This document shows positions 1 to 11,956 of a stretch of 64,000 nucleotides of DNA, one piece after another. Positions within the stretch are counted from its first letter, which is position 1; every line of letters begins with the position of its first letter. A program made the translations under genes and the position numbers. Under the pieces are notes generated by a model. That model saw only the letters and a program-made list of their open reading frames with translations, had not been told where the DNA came from and made no database searches. The stretch lies in contig JBOZIK010000001.1 of assembly GCA_051453625.1 (NCBI GenBank), positions 29,177,844 through 29,241,843 on the forward strand. Direction: 5' to 3'. Source of the stretch: Welwitschia mirabilis. Its lineage: Eukaryota; Gnetophyta; Gnetopsida; Welwitschiales.

Positions 1-126
1 GTTTGAATCATCAAACATGCGTGGACTACTAGTTGAAAATCCATTAGTCAGATTACTCATTTTTAGGGTTATTAAGTCTAGATCTATAAAAATCTCTCAA
101 AGACTAATGTATCCTCTGATGCCAAA
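1..126 (-). mobile_element. Leader and primer-binding site of a Sirevirus-like copia element
   Basis: Read on the minus strand, the LTR that ends at 127 is followed at once (126 to 111) by a sequence matching about 10 of 12 bases of the plant initiator-tRNA-Met primer site TGGTATCAGAGC (here TGGCATCAGAGG). This fixes the adjacent LTR as a 5' LTR and the element as minus-strand. The remaining bases are the start of the untranslated leader; gag lies outside the window to the left. Confidence 0.7.
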
Positions 127-1466
127 TGATAAGATCGAGAACCCTAGAGGGGGAGAGTGAATAGGTTCTTTACAAAAACTTTAAGCTCAAAACAGCTTAA
201 CAACATCTAATCATAGATTGTATATAAATGAATAATGAAATCAAGATCATTCATACAAAGAATAAATAAAAACAGAATGTAAACCACAAATAGAAATTAC
301 TAGTTTGGATTCATGCAGGATTTATAGTGGTTTGAGAACTTCTCTACTCCACTCTTGATGATCAGCTTCTCCTAAGCTTGATCTTGGATCTCTATTACTT
401 TACAAGTTTTACCAGGCTCACCTGTTAATCCTTATAAGTGGATTTTTACAGGTTAAGTCTCAACCTTAACAAGGGACTTTTGCAAGCTAAGTCTCAACCT
501 TTAATAACGGACTTTTGTAGGGTAAGTCTCAACCTTTGACAACAAATAGAAGTGATGCAATGAAGCTTCATAGCTCTGATTTTACTTTTCAGTATCAGTA
601 CATAGAATGGAGCTCTTCTCCCAATGAATATAGTGATGAGGTCCTTAGATATGATTCTAAGTGATGTTCTAATTCAATAATATATCTTCTCAATTAGATA
701 TGAATCAGTACAAAAGATATTCCAATGTAATATGCTACTTGATCTTTTAGATTCATAATGAATATGCCAATTTAAAAATATGAAAAAAGGATCTCTAGGT
801 CATTTCTTACCTAGGTATTCATAATGGAGGATTACTAGGGTTTGATACAATTGAATTGCACCTCTAGCGGCTATAAAAAACTAGAAAATGGCTAAGTAAT
901 GAATAGGTAATAGATACATAATGTCTACAAGATTTACTTTTTCTTACCATCTAGTCAACCTCACAAATATTTAGTTAACCTCATAGGAGCTCAGTCGACC
1001 CCATTCTGAGTCCTGTTGACCCCTTATCTCTTGATCTGAAACTATGGATTTTGTTAGCTTCTCAGGTTTAGTCAATCCCATGAACATTTGGTCGATCCCT
1101 TTTCTTTCAGTCTGGGACTTGACTGTCAGCTCCTCAAATCCGGTTGACCTCATGAATATCCAGTCGACCCCATTCCTCTTAGTCTGGAACTATTGGTTCT
1201 TGATATCATAGGTCTGGATGACCCCTTCATAATTCGGTTGATCCCTCTAGTTTCAGTTCATTTTGTTGTGTCTGCTTCAAGTGTAGTGGACTCCTCTAGG
1301 ATTCAGTCAACCCCCACTAGAGATAAACAACTTAGCAATTTCTTTTATGCATTTTGGTCCACATCTTTCACCTATATAACTCAAACTCATCTGCACACAA
1401 TATCAAACAAATTTATACTACACCAAAGGAATTAGTTTGACATTAATTGGCAAATATAATCTAACA
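127..1466 (-). repeat. 5' LTR of a minus-strand Sirevirus-like copia element
   Basis: About 1340 bp, beginning TG (127) and ending CA (1466) as written on the plus strand. It shares ordered blocks with the LTRs at 17195, 35149, 40904 and 60489: a conserved edge with GATCGAGAACCC, a block around 300-400 ending in the 'gatctctattact' motif, repeated 'gtctcaacc' units at 450-540, and an array of GTCGACCCC-like motifs at about 950-1320. The long LTR and initiator-Met primer site fit the Sirevirus lineage of Ty1/copia. Short reading frames inside are not genes. The TATA region seen in sister copies at about 815-830 is degraded. Confidence 0.8.
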
Positions 1467-1880
1467 CTTTACCTTATGAACTTGTGTACAAAAATGTTTG
1501 TATTTTACCTACTAATGTTCTTATTATTTTACATATTAACTTAATCTTATAGATTAAAAAAATGAAATCTTAAAACTCATTTAGCCCAGATAAAAAATGA
1601 ACTTGTGTCATACATTATCAACTTATTCATAGAACTAAGCTAAGTTTAAACATGATAAAATATTAACTCCTAAAAAGTTTGAACCTAGTAAACTTATTTT
1701 TTAATACAACACTCAAGTATATCCTCTACACAACAAGTTGACCTCTAAATGGTTAAGTCCTTATCTTATAGAAAAAGTACATTCTAATGGCTCTATTAAT
1801 ATTTCTAACTTGACTACTATGGAGATTCAGAAAGTTCATGGATAAAAGTTAAAAATATATGAAAAACATTCTGATGCAAC
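1467..1880 (+). pseudogene. Ty3/gypsy (Athila/Tat-like) integrase C-terminal remnant
   Basis: The plus-strand translation starts at the LTR junction with a peptide like the integrase motif SPYRLVYGKACHLP (here LPYELVYKNVCILP). It continues with diverged counterparts of the C-terminal segment 'FEPGQKVLLYNSRL..GKLRSKWSGPY' (KFEPSKL..., near 1675-1760) and 'FKVNGQRLKPY' (near 1830-1860). Stops and shifts make it non-coding. The homology begins exactly where the LTR ends, so the neighbouring copia element appears to have inserted into this older gypsy element. The 3' part of the gypsy element probably continues rightwards but is not recognisable. Confidence 0.6.
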
Positions 1881-4100
1881 ATTAAATATGATAAAAGAAC
1901 TTGTCTTGATGATTTTTCTTAAAGAGAAGTACTTCCTCTCTATCATTCTCTGAGCTTTCTTTTAGCTTATTTCTTTGGTAAACGTTATGATGTTACTTGT
2001 CTTCTATGTTTGATTTATGAAGTTACTATAATTAATACTTATTACTTAGTTATTTTATAGTGATCATATTAGATTTACCTAATATTCATACATTTGTATG
2101 TCTATGAACTTTATTTTAAAGGAATATGCCTTAACTTTTTTATTCTTCTTATTGGTTTAAGATCTCTACTTATTTAAATGTGTTCTTTCTTGTTTTCATC
2201 TCATTTCTTCACCTTCCTCTTTACGAGTGTGTGATCATGTAGTATTCTTTTCAAAAAAAAAATAATAGAGAAAAATAATAAAGATGAACTATTATATCTA
2301 TACTAAATACATGGTCACCATAATGTCCTAATGCATCAAGGTACATTTTCCTAAGAAGGACATTTGACTATGCAGTAGCTATGAGAAATTAACTAGGCAT
2401 TTAATTCATTATGCTTTATAGATCCTTGCTTATTTGATTATGGTTGTACTTCCCTCACCATGTAAAATAAAGTAATAAAGCTTTGAGGCTATGGGATTAG
2501 TAGTACTTTTGGTATTATTCAAGAAAATACTTATTTCCTAGACTTTTATATCCCCATATGATCATTTCAATTTTGAGGATTTGGGTTGTTTTAAGGTTTG
2601 AGCAAATGATTTCATTCCTAGATAGCTTTTGGTATTATCATTCATTAGTTGGGATACTTGATCTTTGATGTCATTATAATCATTGCCTTATCAAGTGAAA
2701 CTTTATGGAGTTAATACATCTTAACATGCATTCTAAATTAGGTAACTTTATGTTTTCTACTAGGTAGTTTGCTAGGTTAGAATTAGGATAGGTACACTAT
2801 CTTCTTCATGTTAATCATGTTTATTTTATTTATATTTTTATTTAAATGTTTTCTTAGTTATTTTTAAATTTTTTTAGTAATTTTTCATCATCTTTATAAC
2901 TTGGTCATTTAGTAGTTCACTTTCTGATTTTTACTAGTGTTGTTCATTCTTAGAAATTGATTTCTTTTTAGCACTTAGTTTTTAGTTTAAATGATGATTC
3001 CTTTACATTTTTAGATGATGTTCTTTGAATCTTTCAAGTTTTCTATATTTTTGATTTTCACCTTAAGTTTAGAAACATTTGTTAAGCTTAATTTGTTATG
3101 CTTCTTTCTACTTGATGCATTTTTCACCACTTTATCTTACTTTAACATCTTCTTATTTCATGATCCTTATTCACCATGAATCTTTACCATTTTCCATCTT
3201 TTAGATTTTATAATGATTCTTTTGATACCTTCATGTTGATATCTTAGCCTATTTTGTTTGATTGATGCTTTAATTTTTTAAAATTTTTTCTCCTCTTGGT
3301 CATCCAAAAGATTAGGTAGATGACAATTTGGGATTCACTGATAGTCATCTTAGGTTTATTACCAGGATGATGTGATCATATGATAGTGTATTAAAATTAC
3401 ATATTAAGCTTCTTTTTCATCATTTTTCTTAATTCTAATTCCTTTTCTTTTCATTCCTTTGAGTACAACTTGTCACGCTAGGGCCTAGTAAGCTTTTTAA
3501 TCTTGTTTTTATTACTTTCATACCCTAATTTATGAGAATTTAATAAATTTGCAAAATCTAGGTATGTTTCTCTCTCTTTTATTATTTTTTATCTTTCTCT
3601 CATTTCTCATCCTTTCACAACATAGTTTGTACATGTATTGAAAATGTTTTTTAAGATCTTTAATTCAAACTTATAGAATTGATTTTTATCATGTATTTTT
3701 TCTAAAATCTACAATTGTGTATTTTATGAGGTATAATTAGGTTTTTAATTTTAAAACTCATTTTCTTATAAACTCTAAGTTGAAATGTAGGGATTCTTAT
3801 AGGCAAAATGATTAGCATGATGAACTCTACATTTTTACTAGATTAGATTTTTGATTTGAGCACTTTGATTTTTGATCTTTTATGAGGTCCACATATTTTA
3901 TTTTTTTTATTTTCTTACATTTATCATGTTTTTTTCCCTATTTTTTCATGATTAGATAATATGGGATGTATTGATTTTCTTTTAGTGAGGAGGATGGGGT
4001 AGAACATATCTTTACAATTTTAACATAAATTATGGGATCACTTATAGGATTACATGAGATACTTTTGAATTCTTTGACATTCTCATGTGTGATATACATG
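1881..4100. other. AT-rich region without recognised genes
   Basis: T-rich, low-complexity sequence following the gypsy integrase tail. The first few hundred bases may be the 3' non-coding part of that element. No open frame, RNA gene or clear repeat edge was recognised. Confidence 0.5.
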
Positions 4101-5390
4101 ACATTTGTGATTGATTAGGTCATGTACATTATGATCTCTCTAGCTAGAGGTAATGATAAGGACATAAGAGTATAATTTGAGCCACTTATCCCCTATGATT
4201 GAGCATATCAAGCCAGTGCATCCACCACCTTACTAGGCCTAATCACTCTTCATTAAGATAGTAGCTATTCAAGTGGAAAGGTACTTTGGTAATTTCATGA
4301 GTAGGATCAAGCTAGAGTTGATCAAAGAACCATAGATTTATAGCTAAGATGGATCATGGACACACACGAGGCCTATTATGCCTTAAAGAATAGAGATTTT
4401 TATGAGATAATGTATATAGAGCAGAGGTTAGATACTTGTGATTATAGTATAGATATGATTATTATCAGTATTCACATCCATGAGGTATTCATAATCCTAA
4501 GCCACATAACATTGGTTATAGGGTTAGATCTCCCAGGAATGATACATGTACATTCTCCAGGTAGTACAGAGGAACACCATGTTTATGATGTAGTGTAATA
4601 CATCCCTGTAGATGTGATGAGTGATAGATGAGATGTTTTGTTCATACATTTGATGTCCACCTATCAAATTTTGCATAGAGGATTAATTCATCACATTAGC
4701 TCATCTTTCCATATGGTTATGTGATCATTATGTGTATATATATCTTGGTAGTATTCACACAAGAGAAGAAGATGGATTTACCAACTTTTATTTGGAGAAG
4801 TTTCACAACCATGATTAGTATAAGACATATACAGATGCTAAGATACCTATGCTTACATTTATCTATTTTTCATCTTTTTAGCATTCTTGAGCCTATGGCT
4901 GAGTATTGCTTTATACATTTGTAGATATTAGTCTAATACCTATAGGACATAAGCACACAGATACTAAGAGAGATAGAGAGACATTATGTTTAGAGACATA
5001 CAACTAGTATTACTTTGGATTAGATGTAGGCCCTCTTGGTGGATAGCGTATAGGACATTAGAGAGCAGATGGACTTATGATTCATTAAGCTCTAGTAAAG
5101 GATGATGATTATGGAGCAGAGATTAATCTCAATGAAGTAGGCAGTGTCTAAGTCAGAGCAATAAATTGAGAAGAAGATATCAAAGATGCCTAGCAGAGTT
5201 TTACACATTAAGCATAAGATCACATTTAATATCCCATAGACAGTCTGAGCATAGGAATATGATACAACACATACTATCATAATGGGGTTTGTCAGCATTT
5301 ACCTATATATACTAAGCAGCCTTCCTCTTATCCTCCTACACTAGAACCATCCACCATGTTAGAGTCTATCATTACATAATTTAGGGAGTG
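4101..5390 (+). other. Unidentified, slightly GC-richer stretch with broken plus-strand frames
   Basis: Less AT-rich than its flanks, with reading-frame pieces at 4356-4598 (80 codons) and 4721-4924 (67 codons) separated by stops. The composition and patchwork of frames suggest a decayed coding region, most likely of a transposable element, but no domain was recognised. An antisense 68-codon frame at 5092-5298 is probably chance. No function is assigned. Confidence 0.3.
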
Positions 5391-6454
5391 ATTTATGTTA
5401 TTATTGTATTATGTATCTCACTGTCATGGATTATACTAAAAAAAATCATGACATATATATAGAGATATATTTTTTTTGAGTTATTATCATGAGGTTTATT
5501 ATTTTTGAGATATTATCTTGTATATCACATACTTAAATTTTTGTATAATTTTCATGATGATGTATTTTTTATACACATGATTATTTTCATTATGTGCTAA
5601 ATATCTGAGTGAAGGGCTAATACATTTTACATATTTTTATTTATTATATTTTTAAAACACTTTTAATAGGATATATTTTACAAAATTAATTTTTCATTTT
5701 ATTGTCCCCTCTCTTGTTTGGATGACAACCAAGATAACAAAATAGTAACTTACTCTGTCCAAGTAAAAATGTTTAGTTACTAATTTTTGACATAAATTCC
5801 TACATTATGAGATTTCTACAATTACTTCTAAGTTTATTTTAGAGTTTTGTAGTTGATTTATGTTTAGTCAATTTGGCTCACACTCATGGTTTTTTGCCTG
5901 GTCTTTGTTAAGGACTAACAAGGCCAAGTGGGAAGTTATGTTGTACTACTAAGTTATGTGTGTATTTAATGGAGTATTTTGAGTAGTTTTATAAGACATT
6001 AGACAAGTTTATGTTAAGTTTTAATAATAATGGAGAGCCAAGGAAAACATCATAAAAACATGTAATATTTATTACATTTGATAGCATTTCAAGAAAATAG
6101 AAATACCTCCTATCTGAAGTAGAAATACTATAATCAAAAAGGCTAATTAAATACAAGAAATAACTTTAAAAACCCCATCATTCGCCTTATCATTTGCATG
6201 ATCTTATGGATAATATTATGGATGACAAAAATAACTATGCTAACTAAGATGCTTACTGAAGTTATTTGGAAGTTGATGTGAATCTTGTATGATATGGCAT
6301 CATCCCCTATATCATTTATATGATAGATAAGATAATACTAAAAAATAACTATTCACTAAGCTACATCAAACATCTTCCATATATCATTCACCTTCTTACA
6401 TGGTTATTAGAGTTTGCATAGCATCAATTAGGTTTCCTTCTTTCCCTTTCTATT
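5391..6454. other. AT-rich region, possibly part of an LTR or promoter
   Basis: No gene seen. The right part leads into a CT-rich tandem repeat and a TATAAATAG motif at 6568-6576, an arrangement like the U3 region of a plant LTR, but no partner LTR was found in the window. Confidence 0.3.
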
Positions 6455-6535
6455 ATAATAAATCCTCCTTCTTCCTCGATCATAATAAATCCTCCTTCTT
6501 CCTTGATCATAATAAATCCTCCTTCTTCCTCGATC
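6455..6535. repeat. Tandem repeat, 3 copies of 27 bp
   Basis: Three head-to-tail copies (6455-6481, 6482-6508, 6509-6535). Copies 1 and 3 are identical and copy 2 differs by one C/T change. Each unit holds a pyrimidine-rich core CCTCCTTCTTCC. The near identity in a heavily mutated neighbourhood points to recent amplification. Confidence 0.9.
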
Positions 6536-6567
6536 ATTAGATCATCTTCTTTGGTATTAAAAATTCT

Positions 6568-6576
6568 TATAAATAG
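6568..6576 (+). promoter_or_regulatory. Candidate TATA box (TATAAATAG)
   Basis: A consensus-like plant TATA element about 30 bp after the 27-bp repeats. No gene follows in the next kilobase, so if real it is more likely a retrotransposon LTR promoter than a gene promoter. Confidence 0.3.
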
Positions 6577-8394
6577 AGATTAAAGTGAAAGAGATTAAAA
6601 TGTTAGTTATAAGAAGATGTCTTCCTTAGTATTGAGCTGTGCATCCTTCATTAAAATGTTGTTACTTTATAATAGAATGCTAGTTCGATTCTAATTGAAA
6701 CTTTATTTGTCTTTTCATATCTTTTATTATGTGTATCTTCCTTATGGTTTATATTACTTATGCTTCCATGATAGCTTTATTTTATGATATGAATCATGAG
6801 GAAAGACTTTATTAAAGTTAACATTGATAATTCAGTTGCATTGCATTTTATTTCATACATTAACATTGCATGTATTTATATTTTGTTTGATGTTTCTATT
6901 AACTTAGGTTGGTTTTGGTTTGCTGATGGTTCTCCTTGATTAATAAAGGTTATATAGGGTGAATTTTCATGACAAGTTGATTTGGTAGTTGGATAAACAT
7001 TGCATTTAAAGTAACTATTTATTTCATTTGTATAAGTGCATTAACTACATTATTTTTTTGCATTATTATTCATTTTGTTTCTACTTAAAAGAAAATACAA
7101 AAATATTTCATTTGAAATTAATTCTCTTTCTTTGCACCTAGTGCCTTCAATAGATTATGACATTTGGGCTCACTCCCATCTATATTAGTATGTTATATTT
7201 GTGAAAATATTTATGATTGATAATATTTAATTAAGAACATAAATGATTGCATAAATATGCATTGCAACAGAGAACTTCCTTTTAAGTAATAAAATATATG
7301 AAGAAAAAAATATTCTATTTTAGATGGCTAAATTTTAATTCTTTTAGTGCTAAATAAATGAGGCCTTTAATAATTTTTAAATTAATTTTTTATAATATTC
7401 ATAATGTTATTATAGCATAGAGTTAGAGTGACATGGATGACATAGGTTATATTTTTTTAGTTGTAAAATTTTTAAAAGAAGATACACTAGTATTAATTGT
7501 ATAGAAAAATGAATTCATGATAAAATAACTTATTTGCTTGACTTTTTATATGTTAAAATAATACAAGATCATTACTAGGAAACTACTAGCTAACAATGCA
7601 ATAAGTGTGGGATCATTCTTAACTTTTATAAATTCTTATAGAAGGTTTCTATGTGGATTCAACCATGTAATAAAAGTAACTACAAATGCAAATAGAAAAA
7701 TAAATTAAAAAATATTTCAATAAAGAAGAAGGAAGATATAAAATTTTAATAATTAAACAAAAGATCATACCAAGGTTCTATGTTAGCACTAGTAAACTTT
7801 AATAATCTTTTCAATGTTAATGGCAATGTAAGTAGTGAAGACACTAGTAAAATTCCATTATAAGAAAGAGGAAAATTACATATTGCATTAAAGTATTAAA
7901 TAAAAGTATGCATAAGTATTTTAGTAAAGTGCAAGAACCACATATAACTAACCAAACTAAACAATAAAATCAAGGCTGGAAGTCTCCATGACTATGCTTT
8001 ATGCTATATTATTTCCATAGATGCTACCGAAATTTTGTTAGATAACCATGGTATTATGAAAGATATATCATAATCACTTGGAAAAAATTCATAAGAATAA
8101 TGGCCACTTAGAGGAATACTTACAATTTTTAGTATGCAAGATAAAGCATGTAGTTTCGTCCATGTAAAAGAGAAATAAGATATGTCTTGCATGCTTAAAA
8201 TAGAATAAGCATTATCAGAAATCTAGACGATTCATAAAGGAATAATAGTCTTACCTATACTAATTTGAAATTATAATCAAACATCTATTTTGACAAATGT
8301 TTAAACATTATTAAAGGATTTATCAATGATGCATTTCTTATCAAATTGACTTTATTTCAAGGATAATCCTTTTTATTCATATAGTTTGAAAAAT
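6577..8394. other. AT-rich region without recognised genes
   Basis: No open frame above about 60 codons with recognisable content. The right end leads into a gypsy reverse transcriptase remnant, so some of this is probably upstream gag/protease sequence decayed beyond recognition. Confidence 0.45.
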
Positions 8395-9012
8395 GAATTT
8401 ATAAGAATAAGAAGAATTTAAAACAAATACTAAAGACCTTTTATGAAAAGAAGTGTTAAGAGAAAGCATAAGCTCAACTACTATACTAGTAATATAGGCA
8501 CTTAATAAAGATAGAAAAGGATTGCAACATGTGCATAAATTCTAAAGTAATAAATTATGTTATACTGAGATATCATTTTTGCATGTCATACATGGATGAT
8601 ATCTTAAATATCTTAATAATGGCATCTTTGTTTAATACAATAAATTTAGGGAATGAATATCATTAAATCCACATTAGAAAGGAAGATGAATAGAATATTA
8701 TTTTTCAAATACATAGTAAATATATAAATGGATGACTATTTTATAAGAGATGAGAAATACTCCAAGATCATTCATGAGGTGAATGAATAAGGTACCATAT
8801 TTGTTATAATATTTTAGCATTTAATTAAACCTATACAAAAATAGATAATTTTTCCTTGGTTTTAGAACTACAAAAATAAAATATCTTATTAATAAATGTA
8901 GTGAAATACAAATTCATGAAGGAAGAAATCATTTTTTTGGACTTCATTATGTTAAAAAGTGAAAGTTCATTTAAAGAAGATAAAATTAGTACTTCATGAG
9001 TAGAATGAAATA
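8395..9012 (+). pseudogene. Ty3/gypsy reverse transcriptase remnant
   Basis: Frame-shifting plus-strand translations follow the gypsy RT order. Near 8480-8600 is a counterpart of 'PKKDGSWRMCVDSRAINKI' (KKDRK... ...INKLCYTEI when frames are merged). At about 8628-8700 is FNTINLGNEYH-IHIRKEDE, matching FSKIDLRSGYHQIRIREEDE. At about 8895-8955 is VVKYKFMKEEIIFLDFIM, matching KKCEFMKEEIVFLGFVVS. Many stops; not functional. The following integrase and RNase H would lie across the assembly gap. Confidence 0.65.
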
Positions 9013-9057
9013 AATGTAATATCATTGAAGAATTGTATAAGTTTTATAAGAGATATG

Positions 9058-9112
9058 ATATATATATATATGTATGTATATATACATATATGTATATATA
9101 TATATATATATA
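9058..9112. repeat. (TA)n microsatellite at a gap edge
   Basis: Alternating TA with interspersed TATG/TACA units, running directly into the N gap. Such a tract commonly breaks short-read assemblies and probably caused the gap. Confidence 0.9.
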
Positions 9113-10009
9113 NNNNNNNNNNNNNNNNNNNNNNNNNNNNNNNNNNNNNNNNNNNNNNNNNNNNNNNNNNNNNNNNNNNNNNNNNNNNNNNNNNNNNNNN
9201 NNNNNNNNNNNNNNNNNNNNNNNNNNNNNNNNNNNNNNNNNNNNNNNNNNNNNNNNNNNNNNNNNNNNNNNNNNNNNNNNNNNNNNNNNNNNNNNNNNNN
9301 NNNNNNNNNNNNNNNNNNNNNNNNNNNNNNNNNNNNNNNNNNNNNNNNNNNNNNNNNNNNNNNNNNNNNNNNNNNNNNNNNNNNNNNNNNNNNNNNNNNN
9401 NNNNNNNNNNNNNNNNNNNNNNNNNNNNNNNNNNNNNNNNNNNNNNNNNNNNNNNNNNNNNNNNNNNNNNNNNNNNNNNNNNNNNNNNNNNNNNNNNNNN
9501 NNNNNNNNNNNNNNNNNNNNNNNNNNNNNNNNNNNNNNNNNNNNNNNNNNNNNNNNNNNNNNNNNNNNNNNNNNNNNNNNNNNNNNNNNNNNNNNNNNNN
9601 NNNNNNNNNNNNNNNNNNNNNNNNNNNNNNNNNNNNNNNNNNNNNNNNNNNNNNNNNNNNNNNNNNNNNNNNNNNNNNNNNNNNNNNNNNNNNNNNNNNN
9701 NNNNNNNNNNNNNNNNNNNNNNNNNNNNNNNNNNNNNNNNNNNNNNNNNNNNNNNNNNNNNNNNNNNNNNNNNNNNNNNNNNNNNNNNNNNNNNNNNNNN
9801 NNNNNNNNNNNNNNNNNNNNNNNNNNNNNNNNNNNNNNNNNNNNNNNNNNNNNNNNNNNNNNNNNNNNNNNNNNNNNNNNNNNNNNNNNNNNNNNNNNNN
9901 NNNNNNNNNNNNNNNNNNNNNNNNNNNNNNNNNNNNNNNNNNNNNNNNNNNNNNNNNNNNNNNNNNNNNNNNNNNNNNNNNNNNNNNNNNNNNNNNNNNN
10001 NNNNNNNNN
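9113..10009. other. Assembly gap (897 N)
   Basis: Run of N. Long reading frames that cross it are artefacts of translating N. Confidence 1.
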
Positions 10010-11574
10010 AAAAATAAATGAAAGCATACATCAGTATTTTATTTGTTAAAAATAATTTTATGAAAATATATATGAACTGAAAAGGTGACAATCTTATTTT
10101 TTGTGTAAAGAATTCATTTAATATGTAAAGCATGGATCTTTATAATTCATTCAAATGAAACCTAAGCTCTTTTTCCAAATATATCAAATGGACTAAAAGT
10201 TTATAGAAAATTTAATTTTTGCTAAAAATAAAAAGGAAAAACATAACATAATGGCAAATTCACTAGTAGGGGAGATGACAATAGCATACGTAAGCTAGTT
10301 ATCCATATAAGATAAAAAATTATTAACGTCGAGAGGCATATAAGTCTAAACATAATAAAGAAAAGTCATGCTAGAGGAGTAATTGGATATATATTGGCTA
10401 TGATAAAACTACTAGCTTAATTAAAAAGTTTTACTATTATCTAAAATAAGAAGGCCACTTAATAAAATTATAAGGTATGGTAAATATGCTTTATACAAAA
10501 GAGATTAGAATAAATTCTTATTTGGACATGCCACCAATTAAGTTAAAAGCATAATGAAAAGAGATTGATATTGACTTCTTTGGAAGTTAGAAAATGCGAA
10601 AATGACTACATCATAAAAATATATTTGATGGATTATTTAACCCTTGTTTTGGATTTAGGTATTAGGTTCATTATGTATCTTAGTCTAAATTATAATAATA
10701 AATTAATACAAAGATAGATTTCAGTAACATTAATCATTTACAAACTAATGGATAATAAAAGATTGTAAACAAAACTTTCATATATCTATTTTATTTCTTA
10801 ACCCAATAAAGAATTCGTAATCTTGGGAGAAGTCCACTCTATTTATCATAGTAGTAAAGTCAAGGACATCTAGAACTTAAGGGTCTCAAGTTCAAGTCCC
10901 CACTTCATGAGGTCATATCTCTAGTAGAACCCTAATACTAGTAAAAAAATAAAATTAAAGCTTGCAAAGGCCTAAGTGTTATTAGGTGTTTATTAGTACA
11001 TGCTACCAATTAAACTTGCCCTATAAAATAAATTAAAATAAAATTTCTTGGAAGAACGTTTTATGGTTAATATAACTATTCTTTTAATTAACTTAAAAAT
11101 AGAAATAATGGCATCACATGATTTAAACTAACATATGAAAAATTTCAACAATTTCAAATAATTAAGATATCTTAGAAGATCCATGAAGATTCCCCACTTG
11201 TAGAAGAAGTTATAAAGTTTCATATAAAAGTGAGAAGAATAATAGTCTTTGAAAAATATTAAAATTTATAAAACTATAGTGGATAAACAAATAAGAGAAT
11301 GACTTTCACATGTAGGTAATGGATTTTTAATAATGTGGATATCATAATAAGCTATTTCATTATAGAATATTTTGTATCATTTGAGATGTGCCAAATATGC
11401 ATGTAAATAAGACAACGAAGAATAATTAGAATGAATTGTGAATTTCATCTTGAAAAATAATAGAGGTATATTAAAAATGATCAAGAGACTAAAATAGATG
11501 ATAATAAACAAACATGACAAAATATTAAGTAATGGTACTATTAAAATAATTAAAAATTGCAATGAAGTAGGACA
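10010..11574. other. AT-rich region, probable decayed gypsy pol interior with a SINE
   Basis: It lies between the gypsy RT remnant and a possible integrase zinc-binding remnant on the same strand, so it is probably the RNase H-to-integrase interval of that element. No convincing domain could be read apart from the SINE annotated at 10848-10990. Confidence 0.35.
10848..10990 (+). repeat. tRNA-like SINE remnant
   Basis: The sequence around 10850-10870 resembles a pol III A box. About 40 bp on, AGTTCAAGTCC near 10892-10902 matches the B box consensus GGTTCGANTCC at about 8 of 11 positions, preceded by GGTCTC as in tRNA T-arm halves of plant SINEs. The A-B spacing fits a tRNA-derived promoter, and an A-rich stretch follows at 10945-10960. 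No clover-leaf or acceptor pairing is visible, so it is not a functional tRNA. Confidence 0.5.
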
Positions 11575-11700
11575 TCAAAGATACACAAAAAGATTATTTT
11601 CCAAGACACACTAGTCATAGTTAAGAAACATATAGATGAATTTATATCTTGCAAGATATGCATTGTATAATACAATACTCAAGGATAGGTTACATTTTAT
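11575..11700 (+). pseudogene. Possible gypsy integrase zinc-binding remnant
   Basis: One frame reads KKHIDEFISCKICI then YNTQG, resembling the HHCC end of gypsy integrases (VKKYVDECISCQ..K.NTQ). It is short and broken by stops. The position and strand fit as a continuation of the RT remnant at 8395. Confidence 0.4.
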
Positions 11701-11956
11701 GGAGGGAGATATACATAAAATACTAAAGTAGGGAAAAAAAAAATACTAAGCAACTTTGCAAAGTACAAATAGATAAATGAGAAATCTCAGTTTTCTACAA
11801 ATAATTTACATATAGAAAAATAAAAACTATTTTAGTTTTATTATGTAACATAGAATCTTTCTGTTTTCCACATTTAATAAAAATGTACAATTTGCTTTTG
11901 GTTTTCCATATATGACATAGCATACTTTTCATTTGAGTTTTCAACTTTTAGTTTCC

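Noticed and set aside
971-1435. Frames of 60 and 80 codons on opposite strands
   Set aside because: Both lie inside the LTR and arise from the repeated GTCGACCCC-like motifs, which avoid stops by chance.
6455-6535. CRISPR-like array
   Set aside because: The repeats are directly adjacent without spacers, in a plant nuclear genome.
8994-10133. Long frames of about 315-379 codons on both strands
   Set aside because: They consist almost entirely of X from the N gap, with TA-microsatellite translation at the end.
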